A stretch of 64,000 nt of DNA from UBA2210 sp036825195 (GTDB lineage: Bacteria > Desulfobacterota > Syntrophia > Syntrophales > UBA2210), in the NCBI GenBank assembly GCA_036825195.1, contig DAISYQ010000006.1:1-64000 (forward strand). The letters run 5' to 3'. The position numbers and the translations under genes are program-made. Positions 1 to 8,190 of the stretch are shown one piece after another (position 1 is the first letter of the stretch; each line of letters opens with the position of its first letter). The notes beneath the pieces were generated by a model. That model searched no databases and had not been told where the DNA came from. It saw nothing but the letters and a program-made list of their open reading frames with translations.

Positions 1-645
1 GCCGATGGCACGGGCCATCCCCAGTATCACCGCCGTCGATATGCCCGACAGCGCTGCCGGCACGATGACCCTCGTAATGGTCTCGAATCGTGTCGCGCCG
101 AGAGCGTACGATGCTTCCTTGAATTCCTGCGATACCGAGTAGAGCGCATCTTCCGAGATACTCGATATCGTTGGAACGGCCATGAGGGCCAGCAAGAGAG
201 AGGCATTGACGATGTTCAATCCCGTAGGCAGATCAAAGGTCTCCTGCATCCACGGCGCCAGGACCGCCATTCCGAAGAATCCCAGTACAACCGACGGCAA
301 CCCAGCGAGGAGCTCGATGACCGGTTTAAAAATCTCTTTTATCCAAGGGGGGGCGATCTCGGCGATATAGATGGCCGAAAGAACACCGAGCGGGACAGCC
401 AGGAGCGATGAAAAGATGGTTACCACAAACGATCCGACGATCAGTGCCCCGATCCCAAAATCAGGCGGATCGTATGTGGGATACCACTGTGTCCCGAAGA
501 GAAAGTCTTTGACCGATATGACATGAAAAATCGGTATCCCTTCCGAGAATAAGAATACGATAATAAGCGCAAGGATGATAATTGATACGAGTGAAAAAAA
601 TAAAAAAACGTTTCTGATTATAATTTCTTTCAGTCTTCTCGACAT
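1..645 (-). CDS. pstC: Phosphate ABC transporter permease PstC (partial, N-terminal part)
   Basis: Inner-membrane permease of the high-affinity phosphate importer PstSCAB. Translation of the minus strand from ATG at 645 starts MSRRLKEIIIRN, has a hydrophobic first membrane segment at about residues 13-35, a periplasmic stretch (about 36-65), then further membrane segments. The permease loop reads EASYALGATRFETI and is followed by VIVPAALSGI, the EAA-type motif that docks on the ATPase. The gene is cut by the left edge, so its C-terminus and any pstA/pstB lie outside. It follows pstS after about 100 bases containing a strong hairpin, which probably lowers permease expression relative to the binding protein. 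The start has no perfect Shine-Dalgarno sequence but fits the usual PstC N-terminus. Confidence 0.9.
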   Translation of the reverse strand, partial: MSRRLKEIIIRNVFLFFSLVSIIILALIIVFLFSEGIPIFHVISVKDFLFGTQWYPTYDPPDFGIGALIVGSFVVTIFSSLLAVPLGVLSAIYIAEIAPPWIKEIFKPVIELLAGLPSVVLGFFGMAVLAPWMQETFDLPTGLNIVNASLLLALMAVPTISSISEDALYSVSQEFKEASYALGATRFETITRVIVPAALSGISTAVILGMARAIG

Positions 646-676
646 ATAATGATTCCTTGAAAATTATGGCCGAAAA

Positions 677-721
677 GAGGAGCCGTACGTACCACTCTGA
701 CTTCTTGTTATACGGCTCCTC
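677..721 (-). terminator. Hairpin between pstS and pstC
   Basis: An 11-bp perfect inverted repeat (GAGGAGCCGTA at 677-687 pairing with TACGGCTCCTC at 711-721) with a 23-base loop. Read on the minus strand it is followed by TTTTC. It lies between pstS and pstC, where a partial terminator or an RNA-stabilising hairpin would give more binding protein than permease. That role is inference. Confidence 0.6.
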
Positions 722-745
722 ATTATTGTAGCGAAAATCCTTTAA

Positions 746-1567
746 TTAGTATAGAGGCACATATCCTTCTTTTTTGACCACGTCCTGTCCGCTCCTGCTC
801 AGTACGAAGTTAATGTAATCGGATACGATGCCCTCCGGCCATCCCTTGGTAAACATGAACAGAGGGCGCGATACGGGATATTTCCCCGAAAGGGCATTTT
901 CCATTGACGCCTCGATTCCGTTCACATCCGTTGCTTTCACACTCTTGTTGAGGTATCCGAGCCCGATATATCCGATGGCGTATTTGTTTTTGGAAACCGC
1001 CTGGACAACCGCTCCGTTCGACGCCTGGAGCTGTGCCTTCGGGGTTACCCGTGCCTTGTGAAGGATCTTTTCTTCCCATACTTCATAGGTTCCCGAACTG
1101 GTGTCTCTGGATACGACCACGATTTTCATGTCATTTCCGCCGACTTCCTTCCAGTTGTCTATCTTTCCCTGATAGATCAGGCTCAACTGCTCGATGGTCA
1201 GATTGGTTACCGGATTGTCCGTGTGAACGATCGGAATGATCGCGTCCATGGCGATTCGGTGAGGTACGGGGTAGACGCCTTTTTCGTTGGCAAGGGCCAC
1301 TTCCTTGTCTTTGATGAATCGCGACGCGTTGCCGATGTCGGTTGTGCCGTCTATCAGCGCCTTAATGCCGTTTCCTGATCCTCCGCCGGAGATCGAGATA
1401 TTGACACCGGGGTGGGACTTCATGTACATTTCGGCAGAAGCTTGGGCCACCGGAAGGACTGTGGTCGATCCTTTAATAACAATGGTATCAGCCGCCAGAG
1501 CGGAACCGGCACTCACAAAACACAAACAGATTAGGTACGGTAATAGAATTTTCAATGTTTTCTTCAT
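746..1567 (-). CDS. pstS: Phosphate ABC transporter substrate-binding protein PstS
   Basis: Periplasmic phosphate-binding protein, 273 aa, that delivers phosphate to PstCA. A signal peptide covers about residues 1-26 (KK, hydrophobic core, ALA-A cleavage region). Phosphate-binding loops of the family are visible: KGSTTVLPV (32-40), SGGGSGNGIKALIDGTTDIG (60-79) and SRDTSSGTYE (153-162). Length and end (GYVPLY) fit the family. The start is supported by CAGGAGG about 8 bases upstream. A PhoB-type box lies upstream and pstC follows, so this is the first gene of a phosphate-starvation operon. Related PstS-like proteins can bind other oxyanions, but the adjacent pstC and Pho box make phosphate the best call. 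Confidence 0.94.
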   Translation of the reverse strand: MKKTLKILLPYLICLCFVSAGSALAADTIVIKGSTTVLPVAQASAEMYMKSHPGVNISISGGGSGNGIKALIDGTTDIGNASRFIKDKEVALANEKGVYPVPHRIAMDAIIPIVHTDNPVTNLTIEQLSLIYQGKIDNWKEVGGNDMKIVVVSRDTSSGTYEVWEEKILHKARVTPKAQLQASNGAVVQAVSKNKYAIGYIGLGYLNKSVKATDVNGIEASMENALSGKYPVSRPLFMFTKGWPEGIVSDYINFVLSRSGQDVVKKEGYVPLY

Positions 1568-1603
1568 TGATATGTTCCTCCTGATTTCTTTATTTTGCGA
1601 GCG

Positions 1604-1637
1604 ATACTACACGATAAATGTTACAATCTTATGACAG
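1604..1637 (-). promoter_or_regulatory. PhoB box and -10 element of the pst operon
   Basis: On the minus strand CTGTCATAAGA at 1637-1627 is followed directly by TTGTAACATTT, that is two 7-bp direct repeats (CTGTCAT and TTGTAAC) spaced 11 bases apart as in the classical PhoB box. The sequence TAGTAT at 1609-1604, ten bases past the second repeat, can serve as the -10. PhoB boxes replace the -35 element at Pho promoters, which matches this layout and the gene behind it. Match judged by eye. Confidence 0.7.
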
Positions 1638-1710
1638 GGTAGTGACGGTTTAATTAAATCGCATGTACTCGGGGAGCCGCTACCAATCCTGTACAGGGGA
1701 GATGAGAGAG

Positions 1711-2745
1711 ATGAGGATTATTGATCTGAGGAGTGATACAGTCACAGTACCGACGCAGGCCATGCGTGACGCGATATATAGTGCTGATTGTGGTGATGAC
1801 GTCTACGGGGAAGATTCTTCGACGAACCGTCTTGAAGAGATGGCTGCGGAGATGATGGGGAAGGAAGCCGCGATTCTGGTCTCCAGCGGAACGATGGGAA
1901 ATCTGGTATCCCTTCTTGTTCACTGCAGGCGTGGTGATGAAATTATCCTCGGCGACCAGGCCCATATATTCTATTACGAGGCGGGGGGCATGTCGGCGCT
2001 GGGAGGAATTATTCCCCATACCGTAACGAATCAGCGAGACGGTACGATGCTCCTGGAAGACATCGAAGCCGCGGTCCGTGATGACAACATACATTATCCC
2101 CGCACCAGTCTGATCTGTCTTGAAAATACCCACAATCGCTGCAATGGTGTGCCGATAACGGCGGAGTATATCGATTCCGTGAAAGAGCTTGCCGATCGTC
2201 ATGGACTTCATGTGCACCTCGATGGCGCCCGTATATTCAACGCAGCTGCCGCCCTCGGTGTGCCCGTCACGGATCTCACCCGCGGTGTCGATTCGGTCAG
2301 CTTCTGTCTGTCCAAGGGGCTGTCGGCACCGGTTGGTTCCATAATCTGCTCTTCCGATGAATTTATCGCAGAGGCGCGCCGGGTCAGAAAGATTCTGGGG
2401 GGCGGTATGCGTCAGACGGGTATTATCGCGGCCGCGGGGATCGTGGCGCTTGAAGAGATGACGGAACGTCTCGTGGATGACCATGCACATGCGCGTCGTC
2501 TCGCCGAGGGGATTGCAGAGATTCCCGGATTAAGGGTGGATCTCGATACTGTGCGAACCAATATAGTCTTTTTTCATCTTGAGGATACCGGTTTGACAGA
2601 AGACGATTTCATGGCTCGACTCGAAGAGAGGGGAGTACATCTTCTTCACCTGGGATCTTTCCAGTTCAGGATGGTCACTCATCACGGGATCACGGCCGAA
2701 GATGTCGAGATGGCACTGGAGGCCCTGAAGGATGTTGTCGGGTAA
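1711..2745 (+). CDS. ltaE: Low-specificity L-threonine aldolase
   Basis: PLP enzyme splitting L-threonine or L-allo-threonine into glycine and acetaldehyde. The 344-aa protein starts MRIIDLRSDTVTVPT, the family hallmark. It carries GDQAHIFYYEAGG (81-93, with the PLP-stacking His), HLDGARIFNAAAALG (169-183, with the PLP-binding Asp) and CLSKGLSAPVGS (199-210), where K202 should form the Schiff base. A start at 1711 is preferred over 1663 or 1702 because GGGGAG lies at a proper distance before it and the family begins at this residue. It stands alone on the plus strand, divergent from pst and convergent with dapL. Confidence 0.92.
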   Translation: MRIIDLRSDTVTVPTQAMRDAIYSADCGDDVYGEDSSTNRLEEMAAEMMGKEAAILVSSGTMGNLVSLLVHCRRGDEIILGDQAHIFYYEAGGMSALGGIIPHTVTNQRDGTMLLEDIEAAVRDDNIHYPRTSLICLENTHNRCNGVPITAEYIDSVKELADRHGLHVHLDGARIFNAAAALGVPVTDLTRGVDSVSFCLSKGLSAPVGSIICSSDEFIAEARRVRKILGGGMRQTGIIAAAGIVALEEMTERLVDDHAHARRLAEGIAEIPGLRVDLDTVRTNIVFFHLEDTGLTEDDFMARLEERGVHLLHLGSFQFRMVTHHGITAEDVEMALEALKDVVG

Positions 2746-2767
2746 AAGGTAAGAGTATATCAAGCAA

Positions 2768-2798
2768 ATCCTGCTCCTCCTGCAGGGAGGAGTAGGAT
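2768..2798. terminator. Inverted repeat between convergent genes
   Basis: A near-perfect hairpin (ATCCTGCTCCTCC pairing with GGAGGAGTAGGAT, short loop) sits between the ends of the threonine aldolase gene and dapL. There is no T-run on the plus side, so it is a weak candidate for a bidirectional terminator or RNA 3'-end stabiliser. Confidence 0.4.
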
Positions 2799-2821
2799 GC
2801 GGTCGGTTGAACAGATATGCG

Positions 2822-4048
2822 TTAGTTGTCCACTATCTCTGCGATTCTGGTCATCGCCGTCTCGACACGTTCGTACTGATTGAAGGCGCTCAGGCGGATG
2901 TATCCCTCGCCGCATGAGCCGAATCCGCTGCCGGGGGTGCAGACAACGGCGGCCTTGTCAAGAAGGATGTCAAAGAATTCCCAGGAATCCATCCCCGTTT
3001 TGACCCAGATATAGGGTGAGTTTTTGCCTCCCGCACAGGGATATCCGAGATCGGTCATCTTTTCGAGGATCAGGGCGGCATTCTTCAGGTAATAGTCGGT
3101 CAGCTCACGAACCTGCTTTTTCCCCTCATCCGAATACACGGCCTGAGCGGCACGCTGTACCGGGTAGGAAACACCGTTGAATTTTGTGGTGTGTCTGCGG
3201 TTCCACAGGGAATGCAGGTCATGTCTGTTCCTATTCGAATCAAAGGCGATGCATGATCTTGGTATGATGGTATACGCGCATCGCGTGCCCGTGAATCCGG
3301 CGGTCTTTGAGAAAGATCGAAACTCGATCGCCACGTCTCTGGCCCCTTCGATTTCGTAGATGCTCTTCGGTATCGATTCATCACGGATGAAGGATACATA
3401 GGCGGCATCATACAGGATCAACGCCCTGTTTTCTTTCGCGTATGCGACCCATTGCGAGAGTTGTTCTCTCGTGGCGGTGGCCCCCGTGGGATTGTTGGGA
3501 AAGCAGAGGTAGATCAGATCGACCGGCTTATCAGGAATCGTCGGGACATATCCGTTTGCCTCGGTCGCTTCGAGGTACACTAATCCCTCGTACCGCCCGT
3601 TATTCCAGGAACCGGTTCTACCCGCCATGACGTTGGTGTCGACATACACGGGGTACACTGGATCGGGCAGGGCAATCTTCAGATCGGGAGACAGGATCTC
3701 CAGGATATTGCCGGTATCACACTTCGCACCGTCACTGACGAATACCTCATCCGGGTTGATATCCGCTCCGAAGGCCTGATAATCATTCTTCGCAATGGCG
3801 TCGCGCAGGAAGTCATACCCCTGCTCAGGGCCGTAGCCGTGGAAGGTGCTGTCGCTCGACATCTCATCAACGGCCCGGTGAAGTGCATCAATGCATGCGC
3901 CTGGCAGGGCGCGCGTCACATCGCCGATTCCCAGCCTGATTATTTCTCTGCCGGGATTTGAATCGGCAAAGGCTTGAACCCTCTTCGCGATGTCGGAAAA
4001 GAGGTAGGATGACCGGAGCTTCAGGTAGTTCTCATTTATCTGTATCAT
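2822..4048 (-). CDS. dapL: LL-diaminopimelate aminotransferase
   Basis: Class I/II aminotransferase converting tetrahydrodipicolinate directly to LL-diaminopimelate, the short route to lysine and peptidoglycan. From ATG at 4048 the 408-aa protein starts MIQINENYLKLRSSYLF, the usual DapL N-terminus. It carries LGIGDVTRALP (39-49), FHGYGPEQGYDFLR (69-82), FPNNPTGA (183-190) and SFSKTAGFTGTRCAY, with K249 the expected PLP lysine. A longer frame to 4117 exists but runs into the preceding gene. The ATG lies one base past the stop of the upstream flavoenzyme, so the two are probably translationally coupled. DapL is typical of Desulfobacterota, Chlamydiae, cyanobacteria and plants. Confidence 0.94.
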   Translation of the reverse strand: MIQINENYLKLRSSYLFSDIAKRVQAFADSNPGREIIRLGIGDVTRALPGACIDALHRAVDEMSSDSTFHGYGPEQGYDFLRDAIAKNDYQAFGADINPDEVFVSDGAKCDTGNILEILSPDLKIALPDPVYPVYVDTNVMAGRTGSWNNGRYEGLVYLEATEANGYVPTIPDKPVDLIYLCFPNNPTGATATREQLSQWVAYAKENRALILYDAAYVSFIRDESIPKSIYEIEGARDVAIEFRSFSKTAGFTGTRCAYTIIPRSCIAFDSNRNRHDLHSLWNRRHTTKFNGVSYPVQRAAQAVYSDEGKKQVRELTDYYLKNAALILEKMTDLGYPCAGGKNSPYIWVKTGMDSWEFFDILLDKAAVVCTPGSGFGSCGEGYIRLSAFNQYERVETAMTRIAEIVDN

Positions 4049-4049
4049 G

Positions 4050-5009
4050 CTATGTCCTTGTTGATAATATCCGTATTTTTTCGATGACCGGATCGATCCC
4101 TGACAGCAGTTCATCAAAAACCTCCTGTACGCTTTTGATGTCCTGTATCATGCCTGCGATCTGGCCGCTCATGACCGATCCGTCTTGTACATCACCATCT
4201 ACGGATGCCATTTGGGTCCTGCCCGGTCCTATCAGGTCAAGGATATCTTCGGGAGAGGCACCCGCAGCTTCAGCGTCCAGGATTTCCTGAGAGAGCTTAT
4301 TCTTTATCACCCGTACCGGATCGTTTAATTTCCGGCCGGTTACGATCGTATCGGTGTCGATGGCATGGACGATGGCCTGCTTGAAGTTGTTATGGACCGG
4401 TGATTCCTTTGTTGCAACGAACCTCGTGCCCATCTGTATCCCTTCCGCCCCGAGGGCGAAGGCGGCTACCATACCTCTGGCGTCCGCAATACCACCCGCC
4501 GCGATGACGGGTATATCGACGGCATCGACCACCTGTGGAATCAGGGCAAAGGTCGTAATCTCGTCTTTTCCGTCATGTCCGCCTGCCTCGAATCCTTCGG
4601 CAACGACCATGTGATATCCCTGATCTCGGGCCTTGAGCGCCATCTTGACATTTGCTATCACGTGTATGGCGACAACTCCCGCAGCTTCAAGCATCTTATA
4701 TATCTTTGCGGGATTTCCGGCGGAGGTGACGACTACTCTTACCCCTTTGTCCAATGCGGCGCCTATCATCTCCTCATAATCGGGTCGTATCAGTGGAAAG
4801 CTTATACCGAACGGTTTGTCAGTCAGCGACCGGAGCCTGTCCAGTTCCGTGTTAAGGATCGGGATGTCCATGGCCCCGATGCCCATTACGCCGAGTCCTC
4901 CGGCATTGGATACGGCAGCCGTAAGCTCCGCATTCGACACCCACACCATGCCTCCCTTTATAATGGGGTATTTGATACCCAAGATTTTGGTTACCCTTGT
5001 TTCGATCAT
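4050..5009 (-). CDS. FabK / nitronate monooxygenase family FMN enzyme
   Basis: TIM-barrel flavoenzyme, 319 aa. The start IETRVTKILGIKYPIIKGGM and SNAELTAAVSNAGGLG (25-40) are typical of both FabK (enoyl-ACP reductase II) and nitronate monooxygenases. VVAEGFEAGGHDG carries the conserved catalytic His. FMN-phosphate loops are IPVIAAGGIADARG and LGAEGIQMGTRF. Length and the GTRFVATKE segment resemble FabK as much as NMO, so I keep the call at family level. It precedes dapL in a two-gene unit, which does not settle the role. If FabK, it would supply the last reductive step of fatty-acid elongation. Confidence 0.8.
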   Translation of the reverse strand: MIETRVTKILGIKYPIIKGGMVWVSNAELTAAVSNAGGLGVMGIGAMDIPILNTELDRLRSLTDKPFGISFPLIRPDYEEMIGAALDKGVRVVVTSAGNPAKIYKMLEAAGVVAIHVIANVKMALKARDQGYHMVVAEGFEAGGHDGKDEITTFALIPQVVDAVDIPVIAAGGIADARGMVAAFALGAEGIQMGTRFVATKESPVHNNFKQAIVHAIDTDTIVTGRKLNDPVRVIKNKLSQEILDAEAAGASPEDILDLIGPGRTQMASVDGDVQDGSVMSGQIAGMIQDIKSVQEVFDELLSGIDPVIEKIRILSTRT

Positions 5010-5103
5010 CCCGCTTTTCCCCCTTTAAATCGAACAGACGCCTGCGCTCGGAACATCCCCTTGTATAGCTTAAGCTATTCCGTATATTGATATCTCTATA
5101 TCT

Positions 5104-5589
5104 CTATAGTTCCGTTATTTCTACCTTTTTCATTACATCGCCCTGTCGGATCGCATCAACAACGTCCCCGCCCTGTACCACTTTACCAAAGACCGTATGA
5201 TGCCCGTCCAGATGTGGCTGTGGCGAATGGGTAATGAAAAATTGACTCCCGTTTGTGTTCGGTCCCGCGTTTGCCATGGAGATTACGTGAGTCTCATGCT
5301 TCAGGGGATTTCCCCTCGTTTCATCCTCAAACTGGTAGCCCGGTCCACCGCTTCCGGTTCCGGTCGGATCGCCTCCCTGAATCACGAAGTCACTGATTAC
5401 CCGGTGGAACGAAACCCCGTCGTAAAATCCTTCCCGTGCCAGAAAGACGAAATTATTGACTGTCTTGGGTGCATGCTGTGCGTATAGATCCAGCTCGATG
5501 ATACCTTTGTTCGTTTCCACTGTTGCCCGGTAGATCTTCTCAGGATCGATCTGTATCTCCGGCGGACTATTCCATTGATTTATAGCCAT
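5104..5589 (-). CDS. Cyclophilin-type peptidyl-prolyl cis-trans isomerase
   Basis: Cytosolic cyclophilin of 161 aa without signal peptide, catalysing prolyl isomerisation. Key motifs are TNKGIIELDLYAQHAPKTVNNF, SFHRVISDFVIQGGDP (catalytic Arg in FHRV), NGSQFFIT and LDGHHTVFGKVV. All active-site residues of short bacterial cyclophilins appear present. It is flanked by about 95 bases downstream and 147 upstream and is probably its own unit. In the upstream stretch I see only weak GC-rich pairing. Confidence 0.92.
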   Translation of the reverse strand: MAINQWNSPPEIQIDPEKIYRATVETNKGIIELDLYAQHAPKTVNNFVFLAREGFYDGVSFHRVISDFVIQGGDPTGTGSGGPGYQFEDETRGNPLKHETHVISMANAGPNTNGSQFFITHSPQPHLDGHHTVFGKVVQGGDVVDAIRQGDVMKKVEITEL

Positions 5590-5736
5590 TGCTGAATATC
5601 CTCCATCATATGATTATCGGACTGGTATGTCCTTGTTGGGTCCTGTCGGGTGATTCGACCGGGTCCCGTTTGTCAAAAAGGTACAGGCACCCTAACAGGA
5701 GCGGAAAGAAGTGTCAATATCATATCCTCTTTGAGG

Positions 5737-6417
5737 TTACCGTTTTTTCTCCGATATGCGATCATACCAGATACGGTGCCTTCGCCTTGCATAGTCCAGA
5801 TCGATCTTACCGGTGAATATCCCCGTAAGCATGGGCCAATTCTCTTTGAATATGAAAGCGCCGAGGTGGACCACGACACCGATAATAATCAGAACGGTAC
5901 CCACGTTATGCAACAGTGTGGTCCAGACCATGAAACCCTCTGAAAAGTTGATATGGGGAAGGTTTTTCAGGACCTTGATTATGCCGGTTATCACCAGAAT
6001 CAGCAGGCTGAATCCGATGAACACATAGGCGAGGCGCTGTTCGGCCAGATACTTGTCGTTTTCGGGTTCCTTTCCCAAACCGAGGACGGCCATGATAATC
6101 TGTGCGGATTCCTTGAAATCGCCCTTCCGCGGAAGGATATCGAAGTCACGGCGCAGGCCATGAAAAACGATATGGTACACCATGGCACATATGAGAACGA
6201 CCGCCGCCCAGTAATGGATGGAAAGCGTTACGGAATAATCGGACACCCACGATAATCCGGGGAGCCGGTCCAGCATGTAGCGCTTATACAGAGGCATCTG
6301 ACCGAATCCACTGAAAATCAGCACAAAGGTAGAGATTGCCACCGCCCAGTGCACGAAGAGGATGGAAAAACCGTGACGTGTAATCTTTTCTCTCTTCCTG
6401 ATAATTTTTTTAGCCAT
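5737..6417 (-). CDS. Formate-dehydrogenase-type cytochrome b subunit (FdnI-like)
   Basis: Integral membrane cytochrome b of 226 aa, the quinone-reducing subunit type of formate dehydrogenases and related enzymes. Four hydrophobic spans are visible (about 19-37, 66-87, 123-145, 160-185). Candidate haem His ligands lie in HGFSILFVHWAV, SIHYWAAVV, VYHIVFHG and VVVHLGAF. The C-terminus is basic. Its start overlaps the stop of the iron-sulfur subunit gene by a few bases, so the two are co-translated. No catalytic molybdopterin subunit is next to it; the partner must be encoded elsewhere or be something other than formate dehydrogenase. Confidence 0.82.
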   Translation of the reverse strand: MAKKIIRKREKITRHGFSILFVHWAVAISTFVLIFSGFGQMPLYKRYMLDRLPGLSWVSDYSVTLSIHYWAAVVLICAMVYHIVFHGLRRDFDILPRKGDFKESAQIIMAVLGLGKEPENDKYLAEQRLAYVFIGFSLLILVITGIIKVLKNLPHINFSEGFMVWTTLLHNVGTVLIIIGVVVHLGAFIFKENWPMLTGIFTGKIDLDYARRRHRIWYDRISEKKR

Positions 6418-7417
6418 CCTTCCTGCCCCCCTTCATGGTCTTATATGCCACTCCGGCGGCTGCGGCTATGCCTGCGACAGGTGCTATCACCATACTTAAG
6501 GCGATTCCGTTGGCGGTATCCGTTAGGTTCTCTACGTCTACTGACATGCCGGGAAAACCGGGTGCTTTCGGGTTCGGTTGAGCCGCTTTCTGTCTTGTAA
6601 GTTCGGCATGGATTTTTTCGAATGGAACGGGGGATACATAGAAGGTCGACGTACCGCCGTTTTCCTTCTCACCATAGATATACCCGTCTATTTCCTCGGC
6701 CCGTCTGTGGGCCAGTTCTCGCATCTTGTCCTTTTCTCCGAACAGGATCGCCTCTTGCGGGCATGCCTCGACACATGCCGGTTTTCTGCCCGACTTGAGT
6801 CTGTCGTAGCAGAGATTACACTTGTACATGACGCCGCCACCAGCAAACTTCGGTGCTATATGCAGATATATTCCGACCCCGGCTTGGCGGGCGGGGATAC
6901 CCCAGGGGCATACGTCACGACACTTTGCGCCTCCGAAACACAGATCGTGATCGATAAGCACCGGTCCGTTTGGCATCTTGTGGAGGACACTGAAGGGGCA
7001 GAGGTCGGCGCATGGCGGGTTGTCGCAGTGCATGCAACGCCGAGGGATATTCACGATATGTCTCCTGCCGCCATGTTCAACCTGCACCTTTTGAACAAAC
7101 GTCCAGTTATACGGCGTCAGACGGCTGGTCAGTCCCTTTTTGTCGGACCAGTCCTCTTTTTTCTTCTGCGGCCAGTAGTTACCTATGTCCTTGATGGGAT
7201 CCGGAAATAGCTTCTTGTTTTCCTCCCGACAGGCGGTTACGCATGCGGGCTGAGCCAGTGTTCGGCAACCGTCGCACCGCGTTAAATCGATCACGGTTCC
7301 CACCTGTAGGGTGCTTGCGGCAGCGGCGGTTTTACCGAAGCCGGTTAGGGCCACACCTCCCGCCACGGTGGAGGCGACGGAACGTTTTAAAAATTCCCTT
7401 CTCGAGAAATCGGACAT
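6410..7417 (-). CDS. Tat-exported four-cluster ferredoxin subunit (FdnH/HybA-like)
   Basis: 335-aa electron-transfer subunit for a periplasmic oxidoreductase. A Tat signal (SRREFLKRS, residues 5-13, then a hydrophobic stretch) opens the protein. Four cysteine groups follow: CDGCRTLAQPACVTAC, CMHCDNPPCADLC, CFGGAKCRDVC and CNLCYDRLKSGRKPACVEAC, enough for four [4Fe-4S] clusters. A C-terminal hydrophobic helix (about 305-325) should anchor it in the membrane as in FdnH. GGGAGG precedes the ATG. It is co-translated with the cytochrome b gene. The absence of a neighbouring catalytic gene leaves the electron donor open. Confidence 0.86.
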   Translation of the reverse strand: MSDFSRREFLKRSVASTVAGGVALTGFGKTAAAASTLQVGTVIDLTRCDGCRTLAQPACVTACREENKKLFPDPIKDIGNYWPQKKKEDWSDKKGLTSRLTPYNWTFVQKVQVEHGGRRHIVNIPRRCMHCDNPPCADLCPFSVLHKMPNGPVLIDHDLCFGGAKCRDVCPWGIPARQAGVGIYLHIAPKFAGGGVMYKCNLCYDRLKSGRKPACVEACPQEAILFGEKDKMRELAHRRAEEIDGYIYGEKENGGTSTFYVSPVPFEKIHAELTRQKAAQPNPKAPGFPGMSVDVENLTDTANGIALSMVIAPVAGIAAAAGVAYKTMKGGRKDG

Positions 7418-7443
7418 GGTTTTCCTCCTCCCGGTAGATACCG

Positions 7444-8190
7444 TTATTCTATCTCCGGAGATGCATTTGGGTCAAAGGGATTTGTCCTCATGGCGAGTGA
7501 AAAGAGAAAGGGGTAGTCGTTGTTGAGATGCTTCATGTAGAACAGCCATTCCGTCGTCAATAAAACGTACGCCCTCTTCATGTCGTTTGCGATATGTCCA
7601 TAATCGGCATCGTTCAACTCCATGACGTCACTTCGGTATGCAAGCTCTTCGGCAAGGTGAAACACCGCCCAGAGGAGGTTGGAGAACGTTCCATGCTCCA
7701 GCAGGGCGGGATTCTGCAGCAGTGTGACGAGAAAATGCCGCTTATTCATGAGCAGGTTCTTCAGCTCACTCAGATCTTCTTTATTGATATTGATGTCGAT
7801 ATTGTATTCATAATTTTTGCACGTATTAAGTGCCGTTTGAAATTGTTCATCATACCAATCCATACATGAGGACAGATCTTCTCTCATCTTCTGGGAATTC
7901 TTGTCAAATCGGGAGAAGATCGTGAGCAGTTCCGTCCCGATTTCACTGAAAAAAACACCTATGATCATGTTCAGTTTGTAGAGTTTCTCCTTTTTATCTC
8001 TGTAGCTCAGCAATTCATGAATAATAATGGTAACGAGCAGCACTTCGATAAAGACGAAGGCGATGTCTCCGAACATATAGATGAAGATATGGTGAGGATC
8101 CCTGAAAATCAGATAGTGTACAAAATAAAAAAATGCCGACAACAGGATCAGTCCCGCGCCCCAGAAGATTTTCCATTTATCAAGCTGCAT
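7444..8190 (-). CDS. Unknown membrane protein
   Basis: 248-aa protein of no family I recognise. Two hydrophobic segments at about residues 7-27 and 33-57 are followed by a soluble, probably cytoplasmic, alpha-helical part rich in charged residues (SRFDKNSQKMREDL, NKEDLSELKNLLMNKRHF). The start at 8190 is chosen over 8235 because AAAGGAG lies at ideal distance. The start codon lies 11 bases inside the 3' end of the upstream TIGR02757 gene, implying coupling. It sits just before the FdnH-like gene (26-base gap), so a link to that redox pair is possible but unproven. Confidence 0.75.
   Translation of the reverse strand: MQLDKWKIFWGAGLILLSAFFYFVHYLIFRDPHHIFIYMFGDIAFVFIEVLLVTIIIHELLSYRDKKEKLYKLNMIIGVFFSEIGTELLTIFSRFDKNSQKMREDLSSCMDWYDEQFQTALNTCKNYEYNIDININKEDLSELKNLLMNKRHFLVTLLQNPALLEHGTFSNLLWAVFHLAEELAYRSDVMELNDADYGHIANDMKRAYVLLTTEWLFYMKHLNNDYPFLFSLAMRTNPFDPNASPEIE

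Noticed and set aside
1654..2490. 278-aa open frame on the minus strand opposite threonine aldolase
   Set aside because: Antisense shadow of a clearly conserved gene; no recognisable motif.
5600..5736. GC-rich pairing before the cyclophilin gene as a riboswitch
   Set aside because: The pairing (GGGTCC with GGACCC-like) is short and broken, with no known aptamer sequence and no expression platform.
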